Positions 24,801-33,006 of a stretch of 64,000 nt of DNA are shown here, one piece after another. Made by a program: the position numbers and the translations under genes. The notes below the pieces were generated by a model. It did not search any database and was not told the DNA's origin. It saw only the letters and a program-made list of their open reading frames with translations. How positions within the stretch are numbered: position 1 is the stretch's first letter; each line of letters begins with the position of its first letter. This stretch comes from a virus, in IMG/VR virus record IMGVR_UViG_3300030328_002748, positions 52,398-116,397 of that record; one strand, 5' to 3'.

Positions 24801-27800
24801 ACTGCTAAGAATGTAACTAATGCTACGTATGATGCTATAACGGGTGAGTTGGTGATGACCATTGGTACTCACACATTTACAACCAGTGATACCGCTACTA
24901 TCGGTGCGAACAAGTTATCATTTACATGTTCTGTTGATAAACATCAGACAAGTCATACATATCCTCGTGCTACTGACCCTGTAAGTGGTGTAGCCATTGG
25001 AATTCAGGCAGTATCAAGTACCACAATTACTGTTAATGTTGGTGCTGTTAGGGGTACTGTTACTGGTATTACAACTGTAAGTGGTGGTACTGGTTATTCC
25101 TCACCAGACCCAGTGTTTGCTAAGGATATTCCAGTTGTATCAACAGCAGGAACAACCATTACTGTTAACGTAAATCCATCATATCCTGGCTCAATATATG
25201 AGCATCAATATGTAAGTGCTGCAACAAGTGCTGTATATAATGGTGGTAATTACGTTCATACCTTTAAACCAGCATCTAGTTCCTTATCTGATGCAGTATT
25301 TACGGGTGGTGATTATAATCATAGGTTCGTTCGTGTATTAGGTAACGCAGTTAATGTAACAAGTGGTGCTGAATCTGGTAATCAGAAGACACCTAATGAT
25401 GTTGCTTATGTGGCCTCTACAGGTGTATTGACATTAACATTTGGTTCTGCACATGGAATGTCAACTAGTGATACTATCACTCTTGATGCTAATTCCATAT
25501 TCATGAGTTGTGAAAGAGATAATTATCAATCAGAACATGGTTATCCAAGATCTACTGACCCCATATCTGGTGTTACAACTGCGGTTACAGTAACTTCTAG
25601 CACTGCATTTACTATTAATGTTGGTTCATCACCTCAAGTTAACCATGCAATAACAACCTCAACTTACACCCCAACAGACGGTAATTTAGTATTAAATGTT
25701 GGTGCTGGGCATCCATTTACTGCTCCAACATCTCATACTATTAGTACATGTTCATATAATCCTCATAATGGATATATGGACTTTGAGATAACCAGTCATG
25801 GATTCTCTGCTGGTGAATATATTCAAATTCCTGGCAATGCATTGACATTCACATGTTCAATGGATGGACATGCTACTCAACATACTTATCCTAGAACAGG
25901 TTCAAGAGACACAGATAGAATTGGCCAAGGTTGGATGCCTATTGATCAGGTTGGTGTAAATACATTCCGTGTTTATGTTGGTGCTGCAAATGAAACTTCT
26001 GTAGGTGTTCATACTTTCGTAAGTTCTAAATCTAATTCAGTTAATATAACAAGTGGTTCTGAATCTGGTAATCAGAAGACTCCAAATGCTGCAGATTACA
26101 ATCCAGAAACAGGTATTTTAGAATTATCATTTGCATCTAATCATGGAGTTTCAACTGGTGATACTCTTACATTAGATAATAGTTCCTTGACATTCACATG
26201 TTCTAAGGATAATCATGCAACTGAACACACATATCCTCGTGCTGCCGTAGATCCAATAGCTGGTGTTGGAACCGTTGTTACTAAGACATCTGACAAATCA
26301 TTTAATATATTTGTTGGATTGGCTGAGCCAGGATCAGTTGGAGTTCATACATTTGTTTCTGCATCTTCACAGATTAAGAGAGCTAAGAGTGTTATTGGTA
26401 TTAAGACTGATTCTCTAGGATTTACATGTTCTCAGAATAATCATGGTACAGTTCATACATATCCTCGTCCAACTGGTGATCCTGTTCATGATAGACAAAT
26501 TGGTGTAGGTGCGACAGCTACTTCAACGGTTACTGTATTTGTTGGTATAACAACTGCTGAGTCATATCAAGTTGATAATGCAGATTATGATCAAAATGAT
26601 GGTGATCTTATATTATCAATTGGTGCAAATAATTTAACAACCCCAACATCATTCTGCCCAACAAAATCCATATATGATCCTACATCTGGAATAGTAACAT
26701 GTACACAAGTTGGACATGAATTGCAAACTGGTGACAAGATCAAACCTGGCCAAGGTACATTACAATTTAAGTGTACTTATGATGTTAGTGGTGCATCTTA
26801 CAGTCCAGTAACAGGTGATCTTACATTAACTGTTGGTGCTGGACATGGTTTAGTTGCTGAAGTTGATAGTATCAGAATCCCAGAAAATGCATTGACATTT
26901 ACTTGTGATTACAATGGTGATGGTAATACCACTAATAAATCATATCCTCGTTCTTCTGGTGCATCAACATCTGATGGTGCTGACTATGCATACAATACAG
27001 ATTTATTAATCAAATCTGTTGGTAATACAACAATTACTGTAAATGTAAATGGTGGTCAAGGCCCAATTACAGACCTTACTACACATAACTTTGTTTCTGG
27101 TAGTACTGCTAATCCAGCTGTTATCTTTGGAACTAAGAAATATCCAAGATCAAGTGATCCTATTAGAGATCCTTTGAACAGACATCAAGGATGGATGCCA
27201 GTTACTAGAGAAAGTAAAGATGAGTTTAGTTTCTGGTGTGGCACTTCTCCTAATATAAGTACACATACATTTGTAGCCAATGATTTCTTAACACCTACTA
27301 ATGCAAATTATAATGGAGCTAGTGGTTTACTAACAGTTGAAACTAATGTAGATCACAAATTAGCAGAAGGTGATTTTGTTAAATTTGAGAAAGGTGCTTT
27401 CACATTGAGTTGTGAAATGAATAATAATGCAACTACTCATGATTATCCACGTAAGACAGACCCAACTTACTTCCAATGGCTACCAATTTCTAATGTTGGG
27501 CCTAAGAATTTTGATGTAAGTGTTGGTACTTCTCCAGTTGGAATCTTAACAGTTTCCGCTGCAACTTATAACCCAAGTTCAGGAGCACTTGTATTAACCA
27601 TGAACAGTCATGGTTTGAAGGCAGGTCAAGCAATTAGACTCTGTGCAAACTCCTTAATATTCACATGTAATTACAATGGCGATGGTAACACTACTGAAAA
27701 AACTTATCCTCGTGCAACTGGTGCTGCAACAACAACAGGAGCTGATTATCTTTACGACACCTCTATTAGTATTGGTTCAACGACAACTAACACCGTTACT

Positions 27801-30800
27801 ATAAATGCAAACGGTGGAATGGGTGCTATTACAGACACCACTGGTCATGTCTTTGTTGTTAACTCTAAACTAACTCCAAGTGATGCAGATTACAATCCTA
27901 ACACTGGTGTTGTAACGATTACAGTTAATGGTCATGGTATGGCCAATGGTGATTATGTCAAACTTGATGATAGTTGTTTGAAGTTTAGTTGTACTTATGG
28001 TGCTGGTGGTAATGGAGATTATCCTAGAGCATCTGATCCAATTAGTGGCCAATGGGTAAGAGTATTTGGTGTAACTGCTAATACATTCGATATTCAAGTT
28101 TTAACCGCAGATCCATCTACAACTGGAAATGTACCTCCATCTTCTAATGTAGATCCACATACGTTTGTTTCTGCTGTTTCTAACAGTATTACAAGAGGTG
28201 TAGTTAGAACAGGTGGTGATTATCCACATACATTTGTAAATGCTGTTGGAACTCACATTTATGTTGGTGGAACCTCATCTAATGCTATTACAATAACTGC
28301 TGGTAGTGTTCAGAAGGATGTAACTGCTGCAACTTATATCCCAAGTACAGGTCTATTGACCATGACCATTGGTTCTCATTCCTTCACAACTTCGGATACT
28401 GTGACAATTGGTGCTGATAAGTTGGCCTTTACTTGTGATGCTGATAATCATGCAACAACTCATTATTATCCTCGTGCAACTGATCCAGTATACAATATAG
28501 CAAGTCCAATTGAATCAGTTACTTCAACAACAATAACTGTTGATGTAGGTTCACCGAAACAACAAGACGGTATTACTAAAGGTATTATTACAAAACCAAC
28601 TTCTGTAATTAGACTTGCTGATAAATCATTAACATTTAAGTGTTCTAGTGATAACTTCGTTACTCCACAGTCTTATCCACGTAACGGTACACAGAATCCA
28701 CCAATAGTAACTGTTGGATTGGGAAGTGGATATAGTGATTTACAATATAGTGGTGGTTCTGGTAGTGGATTTAAGGCCTCTATTCAGATTGGTAGTGGTG
28801 GAAGTGTTACTGACTTTACTGTAGTAGATTCTGGTATAGGATATAAGAATGATGAAGTATTGACTGTTGTGGGTGTTCCAACTGCAAATGGTGGATATAG
28901 CGCACATACAATTACAGTTAATTCTATTACCAATGATTTGTTCTCTGGTTGGTCATTCGGTCAGTTATTAGAACTTGACAGTTTTGCCGATCAATTTGAT
29001 GGTGGTCAAACTACATTTACATTAACTAGAACAACTGTTACTAAGGACATTGTAAATATCGCAAGTAATGATACTAGTATTGATGTTGGTAATAACTTAT
29101 TAGTATTCTTGAATGATATATTGCAACAGCCAGGATCAAACTATACATTCAGTGGCGGTACTCAATTAACATTTAGTGAACCACCTAAAGCTGGTAGTAA
29201 GTTACAAGTTCTATTCTTTAGAGGATCTAATAAGGATGTAGATGATGGTAGTCCATTCATAACTATTAAGAAAGGTGATTACTTACAACTTGAAGAGAAT
29301 GGAGTATATGAACAACAGGATCCAAGAAGAGTTATTGAAATTACTGGTGTTCAAAAAGTTGAAACAAACATTTATAATGGAGTTGGTATTAATGCTGATA
29401 AGACGTTTACTAGGCAAATGGCCTGGACTAAACAGAAACAGGATTTGATTCTTGATAATCAACCACTTGCTAAAGATAGGAGTAATTATATCCCAAGAAT
29501 AAGTCCTACTGCTTACATTATTCAGCCTGTAGGAGTTGGTTCACAGGAGATATTTGTTGATAACGCCTATCCAACATTCAGTGCATATGATAACAGAGCA
29601 ACACCTAATGAAGTTCCTGGCGCTGGTATTGAGTTAGTTAAAGCTAATATTGTTGATCGTGCAGATGCCACAGTATCGGTTTCTGCTGGTGGAACAGTGT
29701 TTAATGCAGTTGTTACTGACGGTGGTGCAGGTTATCAAACTGTTCCAACTGTTTCCTTTGCTGCAACTATTCCTAGAGTTCGTGAAATTGGTAAGAATTG
29801 GTCTTCCAGACTATCTGCTCTCGATCAGGATTGGAGAACTGTTACACGTAACGGTTATGGATTATTTGTTATTGCTGGTGATAGTAGTGGTATTAATACA
29901 TCATCTAATGGTAAACAGTGGTATGCTAGTGGTAACTCTACTACCTTTGGTGATATTAAAGGAATCGTTGGTATGGGCACCCATACTGTTTTGGTTGGTG
30001 CAAGTGGAACTTGTGGATTCTCAACAAATGGTAGAACATTCAGTAAATCAACAGTTTATAGAAGGAGAAATGTATTCCCATTAGTATTCTGGGATGATAT
30101 TACTCTTGCTGGTGATATGAATGCCCTCGCATATGGTGATGGAATTGGTGTTGCGGTTGGTGCTGCTGGATCAATTATGTTCACTAAGCCTGGTGCGGCT
30201 GGATTTGGTACTGCTTTTGAATTGGCCCAGAAGTTTAGTTCTACTAATCTAAATGGTGTTGGTAATAACGGTAATGTATTTGTTGCCGTTGGTGTTAATG
30301 GAGAAATGTTGAGATCACCTAATGGTGAAAACTATACTGGTGTAACTACTACAACTGTTTCTACTACTCTAAATGATGTTACTTATGCAGATGGTAAGTG
30401 GATTGCAGTTGGTGTTGCTGGAACTATTATCAAGTCTACCGATGATGGTCAGAATTGGGCTGTAGTTTCTGCTGGTGGTACATTTGACTTGAATAAAGTT
30501 GGATATGCAAACAGTGTCTTTGTTGCAGTTGGTCAAAGTGGAATGGTTATGAATTCCGTTGACGGAACAAATTGGTATAAGAAATTTATTGGAGTTGGGA
30601 CTGACTTTGCTGGTCTTGCATTTGGTGATAATAAATTTGTTGCTGCTGGTCTATCATCAGCAATATACACATCTGAGTTTGAATCTGTATCTGCTGCTGG
30701 TACTGCAACCGTTTCAGCTGCTGGAACAATAACTTCAATTAATATTGATGATGGTGGTTTTGGTTATGATATAAATGCTCCTGTTGAAGTACTTGTTTCT

Positions 30801-31367
30801 GTTGAACCAGTTATTAGAGAAGTTATTACTAGTGTAAATGCTGAAGGTGACTTTGGAGATGTTGTTAGTGTTGCAACTTCTGCTGCTGGAATAAACACCA
30901 CAAGTCCAATGTTGATATTTGAACTTGATTCATCATCATTCTTGAATCAGGCTGGATTTGGTAATATCTCTAAATCTGGTATCGCTGCTGGTGATTACTT
31001 TGTTGTTACTAATTCAACAGCTGGAGTCGCCTGTACTTCTATAAATCTTGGTAATGAGATCGTCGGAGCTGGTACAACATTCTTAGATAATGTCTATGTT
31101 GTTGGCCAAAGAGATGAATCAACTAGTGGTATTGTTACTGTATTCTGTAATGTACGGAGTATCGCTGGAATAGGAACGACTACTTATAGTCCTAGAATTG
31201 GTAAATATAGTTGGGGAAGATTCTATAGTTTCCAAAGAGATAGACTTTCTCCTCAAGCTTTCCCTGCTTACACCAACAACGGTTCGGCAGGTATTGACAC
31301 CAATCCAACAGTAGTCAGGATCAAACCACTCGCTGAAAATTACAGCGACTTTGATCAGACATCATAA
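15801..31367 (+). CDS. Giant virion structural protein with YHYH domain, gp7 position (5188 aa)
   Basis: A single uninterrupted frame of 15.6 kb. The N-terminus (VIFSQIPSFVQEENPLFVEFLKSYY, later FYASKGTNEAVSILFKVLYG) is typical of the large cyanophage virion protein that follows gp6, the position of T4 gp7 (1032 aa). A YHYH-type domain lies near residue 1229 (GWAYDGSPIYGPYGF). Many beta modules follow, including NHGF-x-x-GD repeats, then about a dozen FTCS...HTYPR units at roughly residues 3030-4300, then a propeller-like region (about 4683-4963) with repeated S-x-DG-x-x-W. Probably a baseplate or peripheral fibre scaffold. Five times the T4 length. The gp7 equivalence is positional. Confidence 0.85.
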   Translation: MIDTTSQKVKVNQVIFSQIPSFVQEENPLFVEFLKSYYQGQEYQGGSIDIIQNLNEYQKVETYSNNDSLIGFTTCSGAVTFYDSTINVVSTEGWPDTYGLLKINDEVISYTGKTKTSFTGCLRGFSGVENLHTPSNPEQLVFKDTNAAQHKDETQVVNLSNLFLQEFWKKTKTLFLPGFEDRKLVNEVDKANFLRQAKDFYASKGTNEAVSILFKVLYGKDVEVIKPIDYLLAPSDADYVITEDIVAELISGDALKTIGQVIKQNGDDYSEASIFNIRYLPKNGKDYYVISLSKSTAKGEFSITGGTALTNNIGIGATVLTVDSTLGFPNIGDFYVGAGITVGIATYTSRSSTQFFGVSGISSSYQQGSTVRSSNTLVSYEEGDLKKPVIFRMTAVANNADLSDVGFLYPGDILRAKNLGNYTKSSNQRLNSWIHNVKTTSNVAKDIYTNTSNINVGTNEINTTDPHLLRLGDPITVMDLTSNTPQNVEGTVSQIVDNNTFQINITSGTLSINRTYKVRNNTIFANSNDPKLGVSQFVANVQNTYSDDEENNSYVASGSLPAYTIYATERVKAFTGANVGDNEIIINNHGFFTGDLIKYRPTGVGRTTLVGLATDANYAVTKIDNNTVKLSQSIGDAAVKRFLDINSGSLPTLTHELVPYELSGKSVEHQRFLRKIPTEVSLNEFNKELKNEPVGMFRNGVEIMSNRSGDYIRYGTVRTIEVQNGGKEYDVAYPPNINIKDTVGTGATAYAIVESGKVERIDILSGGYDLRDVPKITIEGANGVGAAAVGRLRRVQTVRGFSPDLNVNLSTDTVTLDDRHLFDNGESVYYRKGVGYAAIGGLVDNSLYYLHTPNETQVQFMATYDDAVAGINAINLTSKSAGSNTLTSTKFRNILDSVVITNQGSGYSNRRNVVNNTLYPPISYLSEGEVNSGINTANHYVYFKDHGFNHGDLIEYDSTGPISGLSTDQNYYVIKLDESKFRLSSAGIGTTLTDVNYVKDDYVEFGNIGSANHTFKYPDLHIGVEAISGVANTSYSTPKLRPVCLGELIQCPITSSGTGYGVTDCINVHRRPDVTISNGSRGLIDVVIADGEIVQAFIKSGGGGYATPPKLEVRGDGQFAKLVANTTDGVITSVTIVSTGKGYTSKNTTVAVLPSGSGAKLVGNVQKWDVSFLAKYRGNISENDDGVIIPSQGDYGLKYVHAYASRKLRQVLDDNIENDFSEKSSVSHSPILGWAYDGSPIYGPYGFGTPTGGLVRRMISGYTKVTKSNRPPVLEFPTGTFINDYVYTATGDLDQYNGRFCKTPEFPNGIYAYFATIEATNSSDAPFVNTREPEFPYIIGGYKYKREDFNVDPSSIQTLDLLNSGELVRNTYYYKFGSSSSEYDYLTRNQLEDTELIVRSTQKAGISTVNVIIPGQSYQVGDRITFNNLNSGGSGASAKVKTLVGKGLSTLSYERLVVPNVKFRYENDVVVGVATTAHNLNDKDLVVVGGIGTGELNFIQGSYKIGVSSVVVKTDEFLGYASTTGITTFVTLNTSGADETIEVDDILGIGTERVTVLDVNETTNKYRILRDFGIWPNSSHPSGTRVHVDQRRFTYDVGIKTDLTTRKNRKIVFDPFGSIGIGTTVQVVSVTGIGTTTRIVVKASDESVLFDHAIPPEGSSADNSITLLEHGFVTGQKLKYNKGSVGNGLTCSNSVALSGLLTLQDGQTVYAVRKSPNLLGITTTIAGIGTTTGSLYFAFGGSIGKDHSFTTTEKEYIGHIERFDVNAKTSSDHTLQTGNEVKISILPSQTTTTLIEYDTLARKTIVDPYYVGSATTFVGVGASDSLITITDHGWDAGDKVLYKSGSSVIAPLVDRGEYFVQKINDNQFRLTTNYTDATNYGGEFIGITTFGSGIHKISRINPHLLGTRGSTIGFAVSDPTLTDLRLEFYEDENFVTRFEGVGISTELVRSGTPGQAGSLVNLKLTDNVPTPLYYKLVPTDLNSIDVNKRDAVPDQTVAAGSKIIINNSTFAGNFGIRTTSNTDFTYQVTKAPESSSYNTLGVTTFSYSTGSKDALGGVNEIDVTFAGLGYERNPGVSTITTTTGLNALLRLYDDNIGKAGLTEMIKIGYEYPSDKSIQPSVDIPTILTVSNNFTLSNVGVITAGRNYVSAPDLVVPDSSEVKLKAYLNGTSIGEVEVQRKGRGFNEVPNPPRIIPVNNTNGTGIVSTSSNGTTNFLTITQPTNGWKPDGSDFPFAVGDNVYVEGVGTAQTQFSATKGGYNSDLYDYKLFEVVTTNPGNSQLTYSIAGLGTTGGTFDPDNSAGRVIRQQDLPTFTALLTPEPFFSGERVTYGANGKAFVLENAGYNPVTNTLRLRTPTADFALGQVIKGQLSGAEGTIRNIEKFSSFYKTSYFADRPKGWQRETGKPNNDFQKIEDNDYYQNFSYSVKSEVPIETWKPAVDSLIHPTGYKNFSDLVVPSVTTSGVGRSVDLRINESTPPGIANLSVSIDNEESFFTRKDFDEAGEETLTNGLSKFITLRNRKIAAFINVKSNKVDVIDDLSDQFTGIGTTTSALIVGLSSFRITTNEGQITPFTKTFNPTGTISIGSSLINYNNHNFQTGERIKYDPGGAYGSNRLAINATNVVLGGVTTNFLPAELYAIKFNNNQFAVAGLATAAEQNSPLIFSSVGSGTSHSFDVNRPDDRVVIQVDGILQPPLFRRKVDVALAEAVGVGSTTIKVVGVTSITGNDLLNIGNEIVRITNVGFGSTNVLAVNRGVLGSVAAAHTVGAACTMRGGTFHIVKDVLHFVTPPYGTVGVTTFSGPGIGTNSTFQGRIFNRADPTTNFIFDDLSQDFTGVGKTFTLLQDNEDVTGIVTTILGPEVINQGIICINNIFQRPAFDYNMAERQDPGIGASIFFTGDDRESLPRGGKVNEYTIGFGTNYQPLVAAGATAIVNNDGSIQSVVVTGGGAGYRNGPIDIMVYNQTPTGAGIGSTAVLTATVGNAGIHTYNGGTSSNAVTIGSTAKNVTNATYDAITGELVMTIGTHTFTTSDTATIGANKLSFTCSVDKHQTSHTYPRATDPVSGVAIGIQAVSSTTITVNVGAVRGTVTGITTVSGGTGYSSPDPVFAKDIPVVSTAGTTITVNVNPSYPGSIYEHQYVSAATSAVYNGGNYVHTFKPASSSLSDAVFTGGDYNHRFVRVLGNAVNVTSGAESGNQKTPNDVAYVASTGVLTLTFGSAHGMSTSDTITLDANSIFMSCERDNYQSEHGYPRSTDPISGVTTAVTVTSSTAFTINVGSSPQVNHAITTSTYTPTDGNLVLNVGAGHPFTAPTSHTISTCSYNPHNGYMDFEITSHGFSAGEYIQIPGNALTFTCSMDGHATQHTYPRTGSRDTDRIGQGWMPIDQVGVNTFRVYVGAANETSVGVHTFVSSKSNSVNITSGSESGNQKTPNAADYNPETGILELSFASNHGVSTGDTLTLDNSSLTFTCSKDNHATEHTYPRAAVDPIAGVGTVVTKTSDKSFNIFVGLAEPGSVGVHTFVSASSQIKRAKSVIGIKTDSLGFTCSQNNHGTVHTYPRPTGDPVHDRQIGVGATATSTVTVFVGITTAESYQVDNADYDQNDGDLILSIGANNLTTPTSFCPTKSIYDPTSGIVTCTQVGHELQTGDKIKPGQGTLQFKCTYDVSGASYSPVTGDLTLTVGAGHGLVAEVDSIRIPENALTFTCDYNGDGNTTNKSYPRSSGASTSDGADYAYNTDLLIKSVGNTTITVNVNGGQGPITDLTTHNFVSGSTANPAVIFGTKKYPRSSDPIRDPLNRHQGWMPVTRESKDEFSFWCGTSPNISTHTFVANDFLTPTNANYNGASGLLTVETNVDHKLAEGDFVKFEKGAFTLSCEMNNNATTHDYPRKTDPTYFQWLPISNVGPKNFDVSVGTSPVGILTVSAATYNPSSGALVLTMNSHGLKAGQAIRLCANSLIFTCNYNGDGNTTEKTYPRATGAATTTGADYLYDTSISIGSTTTNTVTINANGGMGAITDTTGHVFVVNSKLTPSDADYNPNTGVVTITVNGHGMANGDYVKLDDSCLKFSCTYGAGGNGDYPRASDPISGQWVRVFGVTANTFDIQVLTADPSTTGNVPPSSNVDPHTFVSAVSNSITRGVVRTGGDYPHTFVNAVGTHIYVGGTSSNAITITAGSVQKDVTAATYIPSTGLLTMTIGSHSFTTSDTVTIGADKLAFTCDADNHATTHYYPRATDPVYNIASPIESVTSTTITVDVGSPKQQDGITKGIITKPTSVIRLADKSLTFKCSSDNFVTPQSYPRNGTQNPPIVTVGLGSGYSDLQYSGGSGSGFKASIQIGSGGSVTDFTVVDSGIGYKNDEVLTVVGVPTANGGYSAHTITVNSITNDLFSGWSFGQLLELDSFADQFDGGQTTFTLTRTTVTKDIVNIASNDTSIDVGNNLLVFLNDILQQPGSNYTFSGGTQLTFSEPPKAGSKLQVLFFRGSNKDVDDGSPFITIKKGDYLQLEENGVYEQQDPRRVIEITGVQKVETNIYNGVGINADKTFTRQMAWTKQKQDLILDNQPLAKDRSNYIPRISPTAYIIQPVGVGSQEIFVDNAYPTFSAYDNRATPNEVPGAGIELVKANIVDRADATVSVSAGGTVFNAVVTDGGAGYQTVPTVSFAATIPRVREIGKNWSSRLSALDQDWRTVTRNGYGLFVIAGDSSGINTSSNGKQWYASGNSTTFGDIKGIVGMGTHTVLVGASGTCGFSTNGRTFSKSTVYRRRNVFPLVFWDDITLAGDMNALAYGDGIGVAVGAAGSIMFTKPGAAGFGTAFELAQKFSSTNLNGVGNNGNVFVAVGVNGEMLRSPNGENYTGVTTTTVSTTLNDVTYADGKWIAVGVAGTIIKSTDDGQNWAVVSAGGTFDLNKVGYANSVFVAVGQSGMVMNSVDGTNWYKKFIGVGTDFAGLAFGDNKFVAAGLSSAIYTSEFESVSAAGTATVSAAGTITSINIDDGGFGYDINAPVEVLVSVEPVIREVITSVNAEGDFGDVVSVATSAAGINTTSPMLIFELDSSSFLNQAGFGNISKSGIAAGDYFVVTNSTAGVACTSINLGNEIVGAGTTFLDNVYVVGQRDESTSGIVTVFCNVRSIAGIGTTTYSPRIGKYSWGRFYSFQRDRLSPQAFPAYTNNGSAGIDTNPTVVRIKPLAENYSDFDQTS

Positions 31368-31370
31368 ATA
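31363..31370 (+). promoter_or_regulatory. T4-type late promoter
   Basis: CATAAATA overlapping the stop of the giant gene, 25 bases before the gp8 start. Confidence 0.65.
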
Positions 31371-31394
31371 AATCTATAGGAAAACCGTAGTAAA

Positions 31395-33002
31395 ATGCCC
31401 GCAATTATTAGTGATCAGTTTAGGATCTTAAATGCTGCGAATTTTGTAGCTGGTGTGGCGGATACCACCCAATCATATTACACTTATCTTGGTTTGCCCA
31501 ATTCAGGTGATTTTGGTGCTGGTTACGGTACTACGGATTGGAATACAAACACTCCCGCCCCCAAGGACGGATTTAGAGAATATAATGATGATTACGACAC
31601 AATGATCGCACTCAAGAAATTGAGTACAGGTGACGTAAAGAGAATGATCAGAAAATATTCGTGGTCTGGTGGTACAGTTTTTGAGATGTATAAGAATAAT
31701 TATACTCGAAGTAACTTATCTCCACAGACTTCTTCAACTAATCTGTATGATGCAAAATATTATATTGTAAACAGTCAATTTAAGGTTTATCTTTGTATTA
31801 ACAATGGCCAAGATCCTGCTAACCCATTAGGTAAGCAGTCACTTGACGAACCAACTTTTACTGATTTAGAACCAAAGGCTGCTGGTACTTCTGGTGATGG
31901 ATATCTCTGGAAGTATATGTACACCATTAATCCAAGTGATATTGTTAAATTTGATTCTATTGACTATATCCCTGTTCCTGATAATTGGGGTGATGGAGAT
32001 ACAACAGATGTTAAAAATGCATCTGTTGATGGTAAAGTCGAAACAGCCTTAATTGTTAACTCTGGTGGTGGATATCAACCAATTTCTACTACATTTAATA
32101 ATATTCCAATTTTAGGTGATGGTACTGGAGGTAAAGCTTCTGTTACTGTTGATGCTCAAGGTAAAGTTTCGGATGTTACTGTAACTAATGGTGGTGTTAA
32201 TTATACAAGAGGTGTTATTAATTTCTTCCCAGGCGCTCCTGGCTCTGAAACTGGTGGCCCTATTGTAGGACTTTCTGCTGTTGGTGTTGGTACAACATCT
32301 GTTGCCGAATTTGAAGTTGTAATGCCTCCTCCTGGCGGTCATGGTTCTGATGTTTATCGTGAATTAGGTGCATTTAGAGTCTTATTGTATAGTAGATTTG
32401 AAAATGATGCATCAAACCCAGATTTTATTATCGGGAATGATTTTGCAAGAATTGGAGTAGTTAAAAATCCATTAACTCCATCTGGATCAGTTTTAAATTC
32501 ATCTAGGGCTAGTGCTTTAGTTGGATTGAAATTACAGAGTTTGACTCCTGGCGGAAGTGTAGTTAATACTACTTTCAAGGTTGATAGTCCTGTATATCAA
32601 ACAATTGGTGTTGGTTCAACAGCAGTTGGATATGTTGCTAGTTGGGATAGTGCTACTGCTGTATTGAAAATCTATAATCCAGTTGGATTAGGTTCTACCG
32701 CCTATGGATTTAGACTTAATGATTTCACACCACAAATAGGTGTTGGTGGAAGTTATGCTGTTAATGGTCAATCAGCTGGTGGAACTCTTGGTATTGATAC
32801 AAGTTTTGGAAATGTTAGTACGCCAGGTACAGCTACCACTGTTGGTAATGCTTTAGTCCAATTAGGACAAAGTTTTGTGGAGGGTGTTGCATCACCCGAA
32901 ATTAAAAAATATTCTGGGGATATGTTATACATAGATAACAGGGCTGCGATACAACGTAGCGCTAACCAGAAAGAAGACATTAAGATCGTATTAGAGTTCT
33001 AA
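31395..33002 (+). CDS. 8: Baseplate wedge protein gp8 (535 aa)
   Basis: Matches the cyanophage form of T4 gp8 (334 aa), a dimeric wedge protein: MPAIISDQFRILNAANFVAG, WKYMYTINPSDIVKFDSIDY and the C-terminal YSGDMLYIDNRAAIQRSANQKEDIKIVLEF are characteristic. The extra length comes from beta-rich insertions, including GGGYQPISTTF and GGVNYTRGVINFFPG units like those in gp14 and the giant protein. Own late promoter upstream; the next gene starts four bases after its stop. Confidence 0.9.
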   Translation: MPAIISDQFRILNAANFVAGVADTTQSYYTYLGLPNSGDFGAGYGTTDWNTNTPAPKDGFREYNDDYDTMIALKKLSTGDVKRMIRKYSWSGGTVFEMYKNNYTRSNLSPQTSSTNLYDAKYYIVNSQFKVYLCINNGQDPANPLGKQSLDEPTFTDLEPKAAGTSGDGYLWKYMYTINPSDIVKFDSIDYIPVPDNWGDGDTTDVKNASVDGKVETALIVNSGGGYQPISTTFNNIPILGDGTGGKASVTVDAQGKVSDVTVTNGGVNYTRGVINFFPGAPGSETGGPIVGLSAVGVGTTSVAEFEVVMPPPGGHGSDVYRELGAFRVLLYSRFENDASNPDFIIGNDFARIGVVKNPLTPSGSVLNSSRASALVGLKLQSLTPGGSVVNTTFKVDSPVYQTIGVGSTAVGYVASWDSATAVLKIYNPVGLGSTAYGFRLNDFTPQIGVGGSYAVNGQSAGGTLGIDTSFGNVSTPGTATTVGNALVQLGQSFVEGVASPEIKKYSGDMLYIDNRAAIQRSANQKEDIKIVLEF

Positions 33003-33006
33003 GAAC

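Noticed and set aside
29650-30084. 144-residue plus-strand frame within the giant gene
   Set aside because: Leucine/valine-rich shadow of the repetitive coding sequence in another frame; no ribosome site.
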